From Romanomermis culicivorax (lineage: Eukaryota > Nematoda > Enoplea > Mermithida > Mermithidae), in NCBI GenBank assembly GCA_963922205.1, contig CAWUHX010000038.1, positions 1,116,001-1,180,000 on the forward strand: a DNA stretch of 64,000 nt. The letters run 5' to 3'. Position numbers and translations under genes: made by a program. Shown here piece by piece: positions 1-11,873 of the stretch (its first letter is position 1; the number at the start of each line of letters is the position of its first letter). Below the pieces are notes generated by a model. That model made no database searches, was not told where the DNA came from, and worked only from the letters and a program-made list of their open reading frames with translations.

Positions 1-908
1 TAGTTGGTTGATTTTTCGCTTGCTTGTTCATCACATTTCCGAAAATGATCTTATCAGAAGTTAACCGAAAATTACATATTTCCGAAAAAAATGAATGAAC
101 TTCCCCCCAAATAGATTGCCCCCGACAAACATATTTATAATTTAGATTCCATGTTTTGATCATCAATTTCATTCAGTTTCCAATCTTCCACAGCCTGTCT
201 TTTCTGCACTATTTTGATGAAAAACTTCACAAGAAAACAAAGAGTTTTTGCCTAAAAAAACTTGTATTCTTTTATAAGTTGTTACGAGCAACAAAATAAG
301 TCGTTGCATTTTCCCTGATTTTCCTTGTAGCCCATCGATCTTTTTTATTTCGCTCAAATGTATCTACACGAAACACTCATACGGAAACTTTAACAATCGG
401 CCATGGCGGTTCACCAGCACAATTTAGCAGCGATAAACTGAACGCCTGATCAGCAAATTCAATGGGATTGGCTGCAATAATCAAAGCAGTTTTAAATAAT
501 CTTGGCTCGGATTCTTTGTCGATTCGCGTAAATTTAGGAACAAAAGATGAATTTTTTTTAGTTTTCCGGTGTTTCGTGCCTCGCAGCACGTCTTTATTAT
601 CAAATATTACTCGTATGCAACCAGCAAGATTCAATGATTAGTGTAGTACTTAGTTTGTCCGGTTCATACAGAAAGGATTCGTATCATTTCATCAGAAGCT
701 TACACGAAATCGTTGTACCACAAAAAATAGATCGCAAACCACGCAATATGAAGTACGTTGCGTGAAAATTTGCTGAAAATCTGAGATAGCCACCTCTAAT
801 TTCCGATTATCCTACACTTCATTCAAGTAAAAAAAATGACAACAAAAAATCTTTCCGCGACATATCGATTATTATACTCTACTCATTTTGAAATGATTGA
901 TGCATAAC
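1..908. other. Non-coding, AT-rich
   Basis: No gene is supported here. The minus-strand frame at 377-634 (85 codons) has a fairly protein-like composition, but I recognise no domain and see no convincing splice sites, so I do not call it. Confidence 0.5.
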
Positions 909-1137
909 GGAAAAACTGGTAAGCTTATTACTGTAACCACTAAAATAAATTATTTGCCAATGAACGGCAAACAGAACAACTGAAAATTTACTTCAATAAC
1001 CTGGTTAAGTGGTCACAATTTCTCGAGTACATGTGTCGACGCCGTTCTATCCAAATCGACAGTGGATAAGCATTATGTTTTTTAACGATTTGGCCTTTTA
1101 CATTCTCATGGAAAATTTAGCGTTTTTTACAGTATGA
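909..1137 (+). repeat. Dispersed repeat, copy A (partner at 41,288)
   Basis: About 230 bases resemble 41,288-41,527 in the same orientation. Shared blocks include GCTTATTACTG, CAAACAGAACA, CTGAAAATTT, CTTCAATAACCTG, TCGACAGTGGATAAGCAT and CAACGATTTGGCC, or very close versions, in the same order. The copies are clearly diverged. No stop-free frame is shared by both, so this is probably an old non-coding interspersed repeat. Confidence 0.7.
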
Positions 1138-1173
1138 AGTCTGTGACTAAGTGAAGATTGTATATCAATTTCC

Positions 1174-1421
1174 TATAGTCTGTTTTTTATAAAATGCTTC
1201 TAATATGAAAAGTGGCGTAAATATAACGTGACTTCAAAATACTGTAAATGAAGCTTTTACTGTAGATTTTTCCCTCAAAAAGTAACTATGAATGAGTCGT
1301 GTGTCGTCACAAAATTTTAGTTCCATATGACGTACGGCTAGGCAGCAAATGCTGAAAATATAAAATAGTACTTACTGTCCAGATTCATTATTTGGAAGCA
1401 TTTTATGAAAAACAGACTATA
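1174..1421. mobile_element. MITE, complete copy 1 (248 bp)
   Basis: The element begins TATAGTCTGTTTTTTATAAA and ends with the near-perfect inverse, giving terminal inverted repeats of about 30 bases with TA at both outer ends. The interior has no coding potential. It aligns along its whole length with 11,627-11,873 and shares its ends with at least eight other copies in the window. Small size, TIRs and TA ends fit a non-autonomous cut-and-paste element of the Tc1/mariner type; the superfamily is inferred from the TA alone. Confidence 0.85.
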
Positions 1422-1893
1422 CTTTTTTGGTTTTCGCTGAGCCTATCATTCTGGATTGAATGGGCTATAGATGCAGCACGGCTATAGTGCCCACTCTCAA
1501 CGACCAAATGATCGTTTAGAACTTCATTCGAGCGCGCTGCATTTAGGTGGAGTGAATTTTCACAAGAAATGTCCACAATTTTCCTCAGAGGAATCTGTGA
1601 CCTGTGACTTTCACATGCTGACTTTATCTATTATTCAGTATGCACACTTCTGGCTAGTTTGAAGGATTGTGTGGCAACTTCGCACCAGTCTCACTTTGGT
1701 GTCCATTTCAATTTGGCGCTCGTCATACTTTGACGCCCTGTCTCACAGTGGCGCCCAAGCTGTGTCTTACCTTGGCGCCCGTCTTACTTTGGAATCAAAA
1801 ATGTCCTGGTATACAAACGATGTGAGTAAGCAAATTTTACGCGCAGTTTCGCATTACCATAATGGCCATAAATAGCTCAGGTCACCCTGAATA

Positions 1894-1959
1894 GCCTAAG
1901 CCCAAATTTAAACCTAAGCCTAAGCCGTCCAAGCTTAAGTCTAAGCTTAAGTCTAAGCC
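1894..1959 (-). repeat. Interstitial telomere-like tract, degenerate (TTAGGC)n
   Basis: Repeated GCCTAA and its variants (CCTAAGCCTAAGCC, then CTTAAGTCTAAG) run for about 65 bases. On the minus strand this reads TTAGGC, the canonical nematode telomere hexamer. The tract is degenerate, so it is a relic or a seeded insertion, not a chromosome end. Confidence 0.7.
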
Positions 1960-2483
1960 AACATTTCTCATGTCAAACATGATTTTTTTCAATGTCATAT
2001 GCCGGTCTAGAAAATGCGCAGAATTTCGCTGTTCTTTTGAAATTGAGCCTTACTCACGATAAGTACTTATTAGGGTAGTCATAAGGTTGAATATTATTTG
2101 GTATAACAATAAAATAGTAAGGTGGTAATCGCCTGTTACTTGAACAAATGATTGGAATGAGTGTTGAAATAGCAGAGTACATCAGATGGGGCGCCAAATC
2201 GAGACATCCAAGAAAGATCATTAATAAACAATGGGCGCCAAATTGAGACGGGCGCCCAATTGAGATGGGCGCCAAGTTAATACAACAGTCTCACTTTGGC
2301 GCCTATGACCTTGAGAGCATAAGTGAGACGGGCGCCGAAGTGGGGCGAGCGCCAAAGGTTTGTCTTACAAGTTCGCACCCGTCTCACTTTAGCGCCCGTT
2401 TTACTTTGGCACCTTGTCTCACGACGACGCCAACGTGGTATACAAGCATGTGTTTTCATTTACGCACATTTTTATGGGCAGTT

Positions 2484-2503
2484 CCTAAGCCTAAACCTAA
2501 GAG
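2484..2503 (-). repeat. Second short telomere-like tract
   Basis: CCTAAGCCTAAACCTAAG is again (TTAGGC)n on the minus strand with one variant unit. It occupies the equivalent place to the 1,894 tract in the second duplicated half of the foldback. Confidence 0.6.
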
Positions 2504-2670
2504 TAAATAAATGATTGGAATGAGCGTTGAAATAGTAGAGTAAGATGGAACATGGAAGTGAGACGGGCGCCTAAGTAAGACGGACGCCAAGTTAAAACAA
2601 CAGCCTTACTTTGGCGTCTATAACACTGGGCGCCAAAGTCAAACGGGCGTCAAGGTAGAATGCGCGCAAA

Positions 2671-5600
2671 ATCAAGACTCAACCAATTATGGTGCGATTC
2701 CGCTGAGTGAAGTGGAAAAAACGCACACTTTTCGCGTCGGATTTTGGTTCATTGAATCCATCAACGCACACTTAATAAAATACAACACTGGAATCCAACA
2801 AGCTACATGTGATGAAGACAAATGTCACCAAAAATTCCTAAGAAAATGAGGAATGTAAAAGGAGTAGAAAGTTTAATTATGCAGTAACAGTTCAAAATTG
2901 ATCTGAAGGTAACAAATCATACTGCAAGATATGTGAACATTTTTGAGAATTGAAATTTTTCGTCGTCGAAAAAATCTCAACGTGAGTTTTGATAGAATTA
3001 ATCTCCAAAAAAGATTTTGTTGATAAAGTTGAATTCGACATGAAATAATCAATAACAACTTTTGCTGTGTATTCTACTATGGTGAATGCGAAAAGCAAGC
3101 TGCAGTAAAGAGACGCATCTTTGTTGAAACTGATCGATTCGACTTATTAGCCATTCAAGAAAAGGGCAAATAGAGTGAAGAATCTTGGCCCACGTACTTC
3201 TCCCTTGGATACATAAATCTGGAAAGATTATCAAACCTCGCCTATAGGCTCAAAATTGTCCGAGAAAAAACACAATCCGGTTCATCAAACAGTTGATGGC
3301 TTATCGTCTGAAGGGTTTATAGCTTCACCGTCCGTTTCGGCGTTTTCTTGCGTCGTAGGAGCCTCGAAAAGACGAGCCAAAAAAAATTTCATAGCATATT
3401 AAAGTAACCATAGAGATATATTATTAGCATTTTAAGGTTTTCTACGTTAATAAATGATTATTAACGCAAATTTTTGAGGGTTCCTGATGACTGCAATCTC
3501 TAGATTGACAGGAAGAAAAAAGATTTCCGGCAAATAAAAGGATCGTGCTTGCACGATTCGATGATTCGATGATTGCTGGACTTTCCATATCAGCATTAAG
3601 GTGAAACGGAAAAAGCTCTGAATACTATTGATCAAGTACACCAGACATTCCATGAAAACAGTCCATGAAAGTTTATTTGAGAGTACAAATATTAACCTAG
3701 CCTGTGACCCCAAGAGAAATATGACAAGGGTAGAAGGCTGACAAAATGATAGAAAACTTTTACAAAATTGAGATGAAAACCACTCAAGGACTGTGGATTT
3801 GGAAAAGTAATCTATCTGTATATTCCACTTAATCAAAAATCGTCGACTGGAGTTGATTTTAGAGGATGTATGGTTATTTAGTTGTATTTTAAAGATTTCA
3901 GCTCATGAAGTTGTCCGTTATCAATTGAAAAAGGCCCAAACGCTGTCAATTCAGAGAGTTCGATGAAGGCCGAAAGTATCAAAAGTACCTAATACGAAAA
4001 TTTGCCTTTTATCTCTGCTTGAATTTCTGACCTTGTGAACCTCTTTTCAAGGAGCCAGTTGAATTGAAATCATAACTGTTAAGTTCGTGAGATGTCACAT
4101 TTCACGCGGAAAGGTCACAAACCGGAGAAAACCTTCTACATAAAAGATTTATACCATCCCTGAATGCGTTTATGTTAGAGAAAAGATGGGCTACTCACTT
4201 GCGTAAAAAAGTATGAAACAGTTATGAAAGTGTTATGCTCAGCTAAATTTTGCCGTACAAAGGACTCATCAGTCTTCAATTATAAATCCAATAATCGAGG
4301 ATATTCCATGATGATTTTTGTGCATTCTGAAAGATTTGATATCTTCCTAGCGAATTTTCTCGATCAATAAATAATGTTCAATTTTTTGCGAATAAAGTTG
4401 TTTTTATCCTGATGATCACGACTGGTTCTCTCATTCGGTTTCTGAGCTAAAAATATCGAGTGCTAGATAAGCTTCAAGTTTTCACTAAGCACGATTTTCA
4501 TAATGCCTATGTATTGAAAGAGACGTTTCTCCCGTCAGGAAAAAGTTTGAAATTCGTAGGAAACACGAAAGAATCTGAAATACGGAGCTCTCCCTGCATA
4601 GGCGTAATGGCTCATGATGTGCCTTCGATAACCTATCCTATTGATCATCCTACTAAAGCGTCATGCGTTAATAATTAAAATCATGGTAACAATCACAGTT
4701 AGTAAGGAAGTACAGAACATAGAAACGCATACAGTCGATAGATTAGTGTGACAACTCAATAATGTTCATAAAGCTAAAAGCTTCTTCGTCGGTTATAATT
4801 TAAGTATACTTAAAAACTCGAGATTCTTCCACATGCAAATCTGATTTTTCCGATCGTAAGGAGGGTCGATTATTTTACATTCTTATAATTTATACACAAA
4901 AAAATTGAACGTCAGTTGAGCGTGCTCACAAACTCTCAATCCTACATGCAGATATGCACCGAAAGAATTTTCCGGGGGGAGGGTACTTGATTTTTTCATC
5001 GAGGGGATGTGGGGTGAGTGAGCAAAGCAAAAACTCTTCAAGCATGTTTTTCATACAAAAAATGAATAAAATCGTCAAAAAACTGCTTTAAAAACGTTCA
5101 GGAAGAGGTGTGTGACAATTTTTTTCGGGCCACAGTGGGATGTAAAGCGTCTCAGGTAGGAGGGTTCATCTGCCCCTGCACCCCTATGTGCATATATGTC
5201 CGTGTGACATGAAAATCGTAAAAATATAAAAAGCATTTCAGAAAAACAGACTATAGTTTATCAAGCCAATTGGTATTATGGTCTTATCAAGATTATCACC
5301 ATTAGAAAGAATGGAGAATGAATGTACTTTCCAAATGAAAAACACCCTCAGAAATAAAACGTTACGTTGGCTGATGTCTTACTGTTGAAAAAAACTACCT
5401 CTAACATTAACCGGATAAGTGTCAAAAGCGTCAAATAACACCAAGCGGGAACCTCATGCAAATGACGTTTCCAGTTATTAAGACTGAGACCACTTGTAAG
5501 CTTGATGACGACGAAAATTTTATAACTAGCAACATTCCGTATGCACGATTTCCGGCAAAAATCTACGTTTCTGAGGGATCGATCCAACTTTTTTCCTGGA

Positions 5601-6642
5601 AACTCGGAACCGCAACGTTTTGTTGCAGTAGATGATCGGAAACGACAGGATTGTTTAATGAAAATGGACAAAGAATAGACCTCGGAGGTGGATCAATTTT
5701 TTGTGTGCTTAATTTGACAGCAGCTTAATTAAAGCATTGGGCATGATCCCTTCTATCCCGGAACTTCGTAATTTTCTCAGGAAATGATATCTACGAAATA
5801 AAAAAAATCAAGAGTGCAGATCTCTAAACATAATCGAATTCGAAATTTTATATGAAAAAATAACTTCACAAGACAAACTTTACGGAAAACATTGTTGATA
5901 CGGTTAAACATATGAAAAAATCTTGAACGATTCTGTTCGATGCAGTCAAAAACATTTTTAACTGAAATTTCAAGAAAATTGACACCAATCGGTAGATTTT
6001 TTTCCAGATTTATAAAAAAACATAATTTTGGTGTATCTACATTTTTGACGAAATTATGGTTTTCAAAAGTTAAATTTGGCCATTCGACATTTTTTGTAGC
6101 GGTTATTATCCCGTAGGACGAATCTGCCTCAGCAATATTGTCAGACATAAAAATGTGTTTCTTTTTCTTGGAAGCTCGAAATGGTGCTAACTTGCTTAGT
6201 GATATTCATATATTGAGTTTATGGTTATTCATCCCCTAAAATTGATTCTTTTACAAATTTTTTTTACAAATTTGAGGAGAAAATACAAAATTTGTAAGTT
6301 CCGAAAGTCATTCAGAAATTGAGAATTTATTCCGTCAAACTTTTTTAAATTTGCATAAAATCTTTAAGCTTTATTTCTATGAAATCTTATTGCACTCATA
6401 ACGACTGAAATGTAGCGCGTGATAAATGGACAAATATCATTCTTTTAATAATTTTACGTATCGTGCGGTAGGTTTCTTCAAGTCATTTTAACAGAAGTTC
6501 AAATGATAAAGAAACACCAAATGACACGAAAATCGTAACTTCATGGATGAATACTCCACTATAACATGTAACACGAGGTTTCGGGAATCCTCCAAAGTTT
6601 ATCAATCATTGGCTGATATATAAATGAAGGGGCTAAGCAACC
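2671..6642. other. Non-coding, AT-rich
   Basis: No convincing exon. The longest frames (3,447-3,836 minus, 129 codons; 5,777-6,148 minus, 123 codons; 4,460-4,678 plus, 72 codons) show no recognisable domain and have a composition expected of AT-rich chance frames. A MITE right end (AAAACAGACTATA) stands at 5,241-5,253 without a clear left partner. A slightly G-rich patch lies at about 4,970-5,190. Confidence 0.5.
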
Positions 6643-6725
6643 TATAGTCTATTTTTCTTGAAGTGCTTCGAAATCATAAAACCAAAAAGTAATCAATATT
6701 TTATATTCTCACGATTTTATATTGA
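6643..6725. mobile_element. MITE fragment, left end
   Basis: TATAGTCTATTTTTCTTGAA followed by GTGCTTCGAAATC matches the family's left terminal repeat. Similarity fades after about 80 bases and I do not see the right end, so this is a truncated or decayed copy. Confidence 0.5.
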
Positions 6726-7347
6726 ACCGTATGTCATACAGGGTTGGGAATATTCGTGATAAAAGCTTTGCTGAAACCAATCTGGCGGTATTATCAATTT
6801 TTGTCCTTTCTAGAATTAAGTCCCTTGCAGTACATTCACAGCTGGTTTTAAAGAATTTAGTGGTAATAGAATTCAAATTGGGCTCTTTCACCAAAAAATT
6901 ACAGTAAACAAAAAAATCAGTTGTCAAAGTGAAACTTTACACAAGCATCGCAAAACTTTTAGGTTTGAGAAGTTCGCGTTCGTTTTCTACAATATGCCGT
7001 ATATTCTTGACCTTCACACAGTAAACTCTAAGCGTGTGACGAAATACTCGATCTATGATAATTTTTTCACCAACACGAAAATTGAGGAAACCAAAAATTG
7101 AAACACAAAACTAAAATGTCTCGAAAGATTCTTGAAATAGCAAGTTTTTGGTGCTCCACGAGATCTCTCCATATGCAAGACATTCTAGCTTAAGAGCTTC
7201 CACACAAAAACTGCAGCTGTCACTAACGTCATTGTCATAATCCTAACCGCTACTTCCTTGATCTCATAAAGCTTGCGCAAGAATTACTATTTTCAAAGAA
7301 AAAAGAATAATTGAAAATTTCAAAAAGAATTTTCAAGTAAACAACAT

Positions 7348-7592
7348 TATAGTCTGCTTTTCTGTAAACGCCTCTAAACAATGACAGTGGAAATCAATAT
7401 CTCTTTCATATTTTTAAGAATTTCAGCTGCTCCTTACGCCGCATAGGACTGAAACTTTATGTGTTTAATTAACTGATCTTTAAAAATTCGTTAAGTACAA
7501 TGTTCTACGGTAAATACTTTGTGCAAGCGATTTTGGCATTACTAATTCTTTCGTCATTTTTCGATTAATAATCATTTTATAAAAAATAGTGT
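7348..7592. mobile_element. MITE, copy 2 (about 245 bp)
   Basis: The left end TATAGTCTGCTTTTCTGTAA and the right end ATTTTATAAAAAATAGTGTA are diverged inverse copies of the family terminus. The spacing matches the complete copy at 1,174. The interior is non-coding. Confidence 0.65.
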
Positions 7593-8525
7593 AAATCTTG
7601 TAAACATCCGTAGATAAACTGTTCAACGTTCGCCCTGCAAATTGTTCCATTCTTTAGCTGTGATGAGTAAAAAATTCTTCACAGAGGATCAAATTGATGA
7701 GCACGAATCACATCAAAAATGAGACACTGATGAGCGCTGTAAAAAGCAGCACACTGCATCGTCTCTATGCTGTAGTTTCCAGACATTAACATTACCTAGA
7801 AACCACAATCACAACCAAAACACTTATCCGTACAAAAAGTTGAATGAAAATAGGTGCTGTGAAATGTTTCTATTGTAATCTAACGACTGCCCAATATGAA
7901 AGTTATAAAACATGTCAGGCAATGTGACACCAAAACAGTGTGTCAAGTGACCTGTTATTTTGATTAATGCCTAATTATTTGGTGGCTATATTATTTTACA
8001 ATTAACAGAGAATCTATCCATTTTCAGCATTTTTACCTATTTATTTTTTTATCCAACGCAAGACATATCACATTTTAATTGATTGAATATTTATTATAAT
8101 CAAAAAAATGAGCAATCCCATCAATAAACACGATTGTGTGCATGGCCATCGAAGCGTCAATCTTATGCAATGCTTTTATCTTTTTCTAAACCACCAAAAG
8201 CAACAGGAAAACAAAAGTAACAAAAAAAACAGTTTCAAGATCATTTCTATGAGATTATGCACTGCATAATTTTCTTGAACTGCAGTATCTGTATGCAGGG
8301 GCTTCAGCCCGAAAAAAACAAAAAATAATTTTCAGTAGCATTTTAAAACAAAAATTGAACAGCTTATTCAGAACTTGGATCGCAAAGGTTTCAGCGGACC
8401 CTTCTTCGCTCCAGGAGGTCTTGACCAAAGAAGGATTCGAAGTGTAAGTTCTTTGTACTGCAATTTACATAAACCAGCACAACAATAGAAAGTTGGCCTA
8501 CACTTGATCTAAGGAACCACAAAAG

Positions 8526-8757
8526 ATAATCAGTTTTTCCCGAAATGTTTCTGAATAATAAAACAGTAAAGCAAGTATTATTCAAAATTATTACGATTTT
8601 CTGTCACAACGGAGTGCAAATTTGTGAGCGTAACTAACCTTTGGCGATTTTTCAAGTGAAAATCTTGCTGTGAACATTTTTTCTGAACAATTTTCACGAT
8701 AGACTGATTCTTGCTCATCTTTCAATTTAGTAGCATTTTATCAAAAGCATACTGTAG
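8526..8757. mobile_element. MITE, copy 3 (about 232 bp), reversed
   Basis: The right end TAGCATTTTATCAAAAGCATA and the left end AATCAGTTTTTCCCGAAATG are diverged family termini. Interior words (AAGCAAGTATTATT, ACGATTTTCTG, AAATTTGTGAGC) recur in the copies at 53,250 and 55,595, which places this one in the same reversed subgroup. Confidence 0.65.
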
Positions 8758-11571
8758 TCGAATTTGATAGAATCAGCTAATAGCAAAAAATACCTCATGT
8801 GACGAGAGACTGAATTTACACTGCAACGGAGTAATAACCTTTCAAATTTCAAATTCATTGTGTTCAAATTCATCCTTTCTAATTTTTTCAAATTCATTCC
8901 TTCGAAATTCATTCTTTCAGAAACTATTAAAGGTCGATGATTAGTCATCTCGACATTATTGCAGTTTTTAAAATGATCTATGAATGCATGCTTTACTATG
9001 TTGGGTGGTTGCTTAGTCGATTATATGCAAAGTTTCCATTGTCTGCCACGTCACTGAAAATTTTAGTGTAAGGAAGGCCCACGAGAAAGACGGTTACTAT
9101 AATATTACTCCATTCGCTGTGGGCTGTCGAACGCACTATAGCATGTGCAATTTCATAATTTACACTTAGAAACGATTTCCCTCGTGAGTAGAAGAGATTT
9201 GAGTTTTCACTCATGAAACTCCTGCATTCTCCACAAGCATGTAAATTTCTTACGAAATGTTAAATTTTGCTAGTGAAAAAAATTAGGGAGTTTTAAACCT
9301 TAAAATAAAATATCGTTTACATATTCATATCACAATATACTCCATGCTGAGCTTATTATCAGATTCAAGGCTTTGAAAACTACAGTAAGAAAATGAGAAT
9401 TTGCACCGCAAGTGTATCTATCTCACTGCATGAGCAACCTTCCGCCAGATCACAATTTTGCATAACAAGGCATTGCTACGCAACTAATGCGATTTTGACG
9501 AGTATCCAACAAAGATCGAGCATACATTATGATGAATTTCGCAGCGATCGTCGCTCCATAGTCCAAAAAACACGCTACATTTTCTGAGAAAAAATTGCGC
9601 ATTTGCATGCTACTCGCGCTACAGTGCTGGAAGACCAGAAAATCTTGGCAGGCACGTTAATAAGGCCTACTTGATGATATGATAATGCTCACATCAATGC
9701 TATACACTCGCGGGGCGTAATTGTCTCTTGGAGAAAAGGAATATTTAATTAGTATTTGCTGTAGGAGGAAAGTTTCTTCTTTTTTAATATACGGACATGA
9801 CGGAAATCCAATTGCTCAGTACTGTGCTCTGTCGGTCGTATAAAGTCGGTCATACTTGAAGCACTACCTGGAAATACTTTTTTATCATCACCGCCATACG
9901 TTATTTTTCACAAGGAGCCCCTTTCCTGAGAGAAGTCTACAAGTATAGCATTTTGAATTAGTATGCAGAAGCATTGGAGTTACGTGTACCCTACCACGTG
10001 TCGCAGGAGTAAATTACAGTAAACGGATTAGATTATAGATGAAATTTATATTCTATGATGGACAAACTTCAGCTAGAAATCACTGATCCTTTTCTTCGCC
10101 TCATTCTCTTATTGAAAATTTTTGGGTACAATGAAACAATATGTAGGAGACAACATAATAGAAAATAAGAAAAATTGAGTTCGGTAAATTTGTTACCTAC
10201 AGCAGACTTTTTTTGAAGTGGGACTGGATTTAAATTCCGAAGAATCTGCAAAGGCAGACATCGAAAAAAACTTCTGATATAAATTCTTCGTGTAGTTCAT
10301 TTCAGTTGGTAAACGGTACTATTGATGATTATACATAAAAACAGTCAGATGGTGGAATTCAGAAAGAAAACAAGCAGAAACCGTCAACCACAGAAGTGAG
10401 AATAAACTGAAAATGAAGACAGAACAATTTTGTGTTTGTCAATAAAAGCATAACATATTTATTGTTAGCCCTCAACTTTTTCACTTGAAATTTTTGTCAT
10501 TTGAAAATTATTTTGATTTAATTTTTCTCGCCTCTTCAACGAATTCTGTGCTCTGATTTTCGTATTTTTATTGGTCACTTGTGTTAGTAGTTTTCCATAA
10601 AATATGCAGATATCCGAAAATCCTGATGTCCGACCGGATATCCGAATATCCGGGTACCCGACAAACATCACTAGTGCTAAGCAGAAAAGTACCAGTAGTA
10701 AATTCATGCTCGAATTCAATACGTATTTTCCGATTTGTTTATGAACCTATGCAGCACTGCTGAGCTATTGCTAGAAAATCGAGACTTAATTGTACCAATT
10801 TATTAGAAGTTCTAAAATTTATTAGTAATTTCAAAATTAAAATGGACAAAACAGTTTTCTTCACGCAAGGATTCACTGGTACTTTCATAATCACTACTTC
10901 TAATCCATAAGCTACATTGTGAAATGAAAATCGGGGAATAAACCATCAATCAGATGTAAACTCGTGAGATTCTAAATTTTTGCAAATGAAGCCGTTCTAA
11001 TAATAAAAAATACTTTCCTATGGACTTCTCTAAAGGTTCCCATTGAAATTTTCAAACGTATAGCTTAGCCGCTAAAATTCATTCAACTGATAGCACACCT
11101 GAGTCAACTGCAGTATGTAGAAATTGCCTACGGGCGCAACTGATTAGAGCAACATTACTCCGATCACCGTGAGCGATCAACTGAAGTGCCAAGTAAATCT
11201 TTAATTGCAAAAATTGTATCCAGAGATTTTACCTTCGTGACCAGCATTTCTGAAATCGAAGATTGCTAATAAAAAAGTAAACGAATCGGCAATCGAATCT
11301 CGTCAATACCTCTTCATTAATACAATTTTGACTTGGATTACTGCATTCTTGATTAGGCTTTTCAGATTCGACAATCCTTAATGTTATGAAGGTCATATTT
11401 CTAGGAACACATGATTTCTATACTTTGAGGAATTTCGAAAAACAAGAATGCATTCATTTAGCATTCAAAGATAACTTTCATGCACCGATGAAAGACTCGG
11501 AGTGAATGAGTTCTTTTCGTCCCAAGTTTTTATAGATCATCGCGACATTCTTCTCCACATAAAATCACTTG
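8758..11571. other. Non-coding, AT-rich
   Basis: No gene is supported. The 84-codon minus frame at 10,465-10,719 starts with a hydrophobic, signal-like run, but it crosses a short ATCCG repeat and has no other coding sign. Nothing else of note except that repeat. Confidence 0.5.
10609..10662. repeat. Short ATCCG/CGGAT repeat cluster
   Basis: GATATCCGAAAATCC, CCGGATATCCGAATATCC and CGGGTACCCG lie next to each other. The word ATCCG and its complement recur about six times in 55 bases, so the segment can form small hairpins. Confidence 0.5.
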
Positions 11572-11632
11572 TAAAGTACACCTAAAGTACACCTAAAGTA
11601 CACCTAAAGTACACCTAAAGTACACCTAAAGT
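11572..11632. repeat. 11-base minisatellite fused to a MITE end
   Basis: Five exact copies of TAAAGTACACC are followed by a partial sixth, TAAAGTG. The last partial unit merges into the left terminus of the adjacent MITE (normally CTATAGTCTG, here CTAAAGTG). The array probably grew by slippage or repeated repair at the element's end. Confidence 0.9.
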
Positions 11633-11873
11633 GTTTTTTATAAAATGCTTCTCAGACGAAAAATGACTCATATATGAGATGAACTAAAGATCTTCTACAT
11701 GAACCTTTTACGGCAAAAATTTTTGCTTAAAAAATTGTTTAGCGTTAGTAGAATTTTGTTACAAATCTTCAGTTCCATGTGGTTTACGGCTCGTTAGAAA
11801 ATGCTTAAAATATGAAATAGTACTTGCTTTCCAGATTCTTTATTTGGAAGCATTTTGAGAAAAACAATCTATA
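11627..11873. mobile_element. MITE, copy 4 (about 247 bp)
   Basis: It aligns along its length with the copy at 1,174. Shared interior blocks include AGTTCCATGTGGTTTACGGC, AAAATATGAAATAGTACTTG and TTTATTTGGAAGCATTTT, with substitutions. Its left end is altered by the neighbouring 11-base minisatellite; its right end is AACAATCTATA. Confidence 0.85.

Larger units (their letters stand above)
1676..2670. repeat. Foldback built of GGCGCC-containing short repeats
   Basis: The left part (1,676-1,795) holds about six copies of a 17-29 base unit like TCTCACTTTGGCGCC, all in one orientation. From 2,185 onward the complement (GGCGCCAAAGTGAGAC-like) alternates with the direct form in blocks at 2,185-2,275, 2,285-2,305, 2,327-2,350, 2,383-2,440 and 2,555-2,665. 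A 38-base segment at 2,148 is repeated at 2,511 (AATGATTGGAATGAG and following), so part of the structure is also tandemly duplicated with a 363-base offset. Two telomere-like tracts lie inside. The region could fold into several alternative hairpins. Confidence 0.8.

Noticed and set aside
377..634. 85-codon minus frame with protein-like composition
   Set aside because: No recognisable domain, no good acceptor or donor at its borders, and no neighbouring exon in phase.
10465..10719. Small secreted protein (hydrophobic N-terminus)
   Set aside because: The frame runs across a short ATCCG repeat, has no conserved features, and a hydrophobic run is expected by chance in T-rich DNA.
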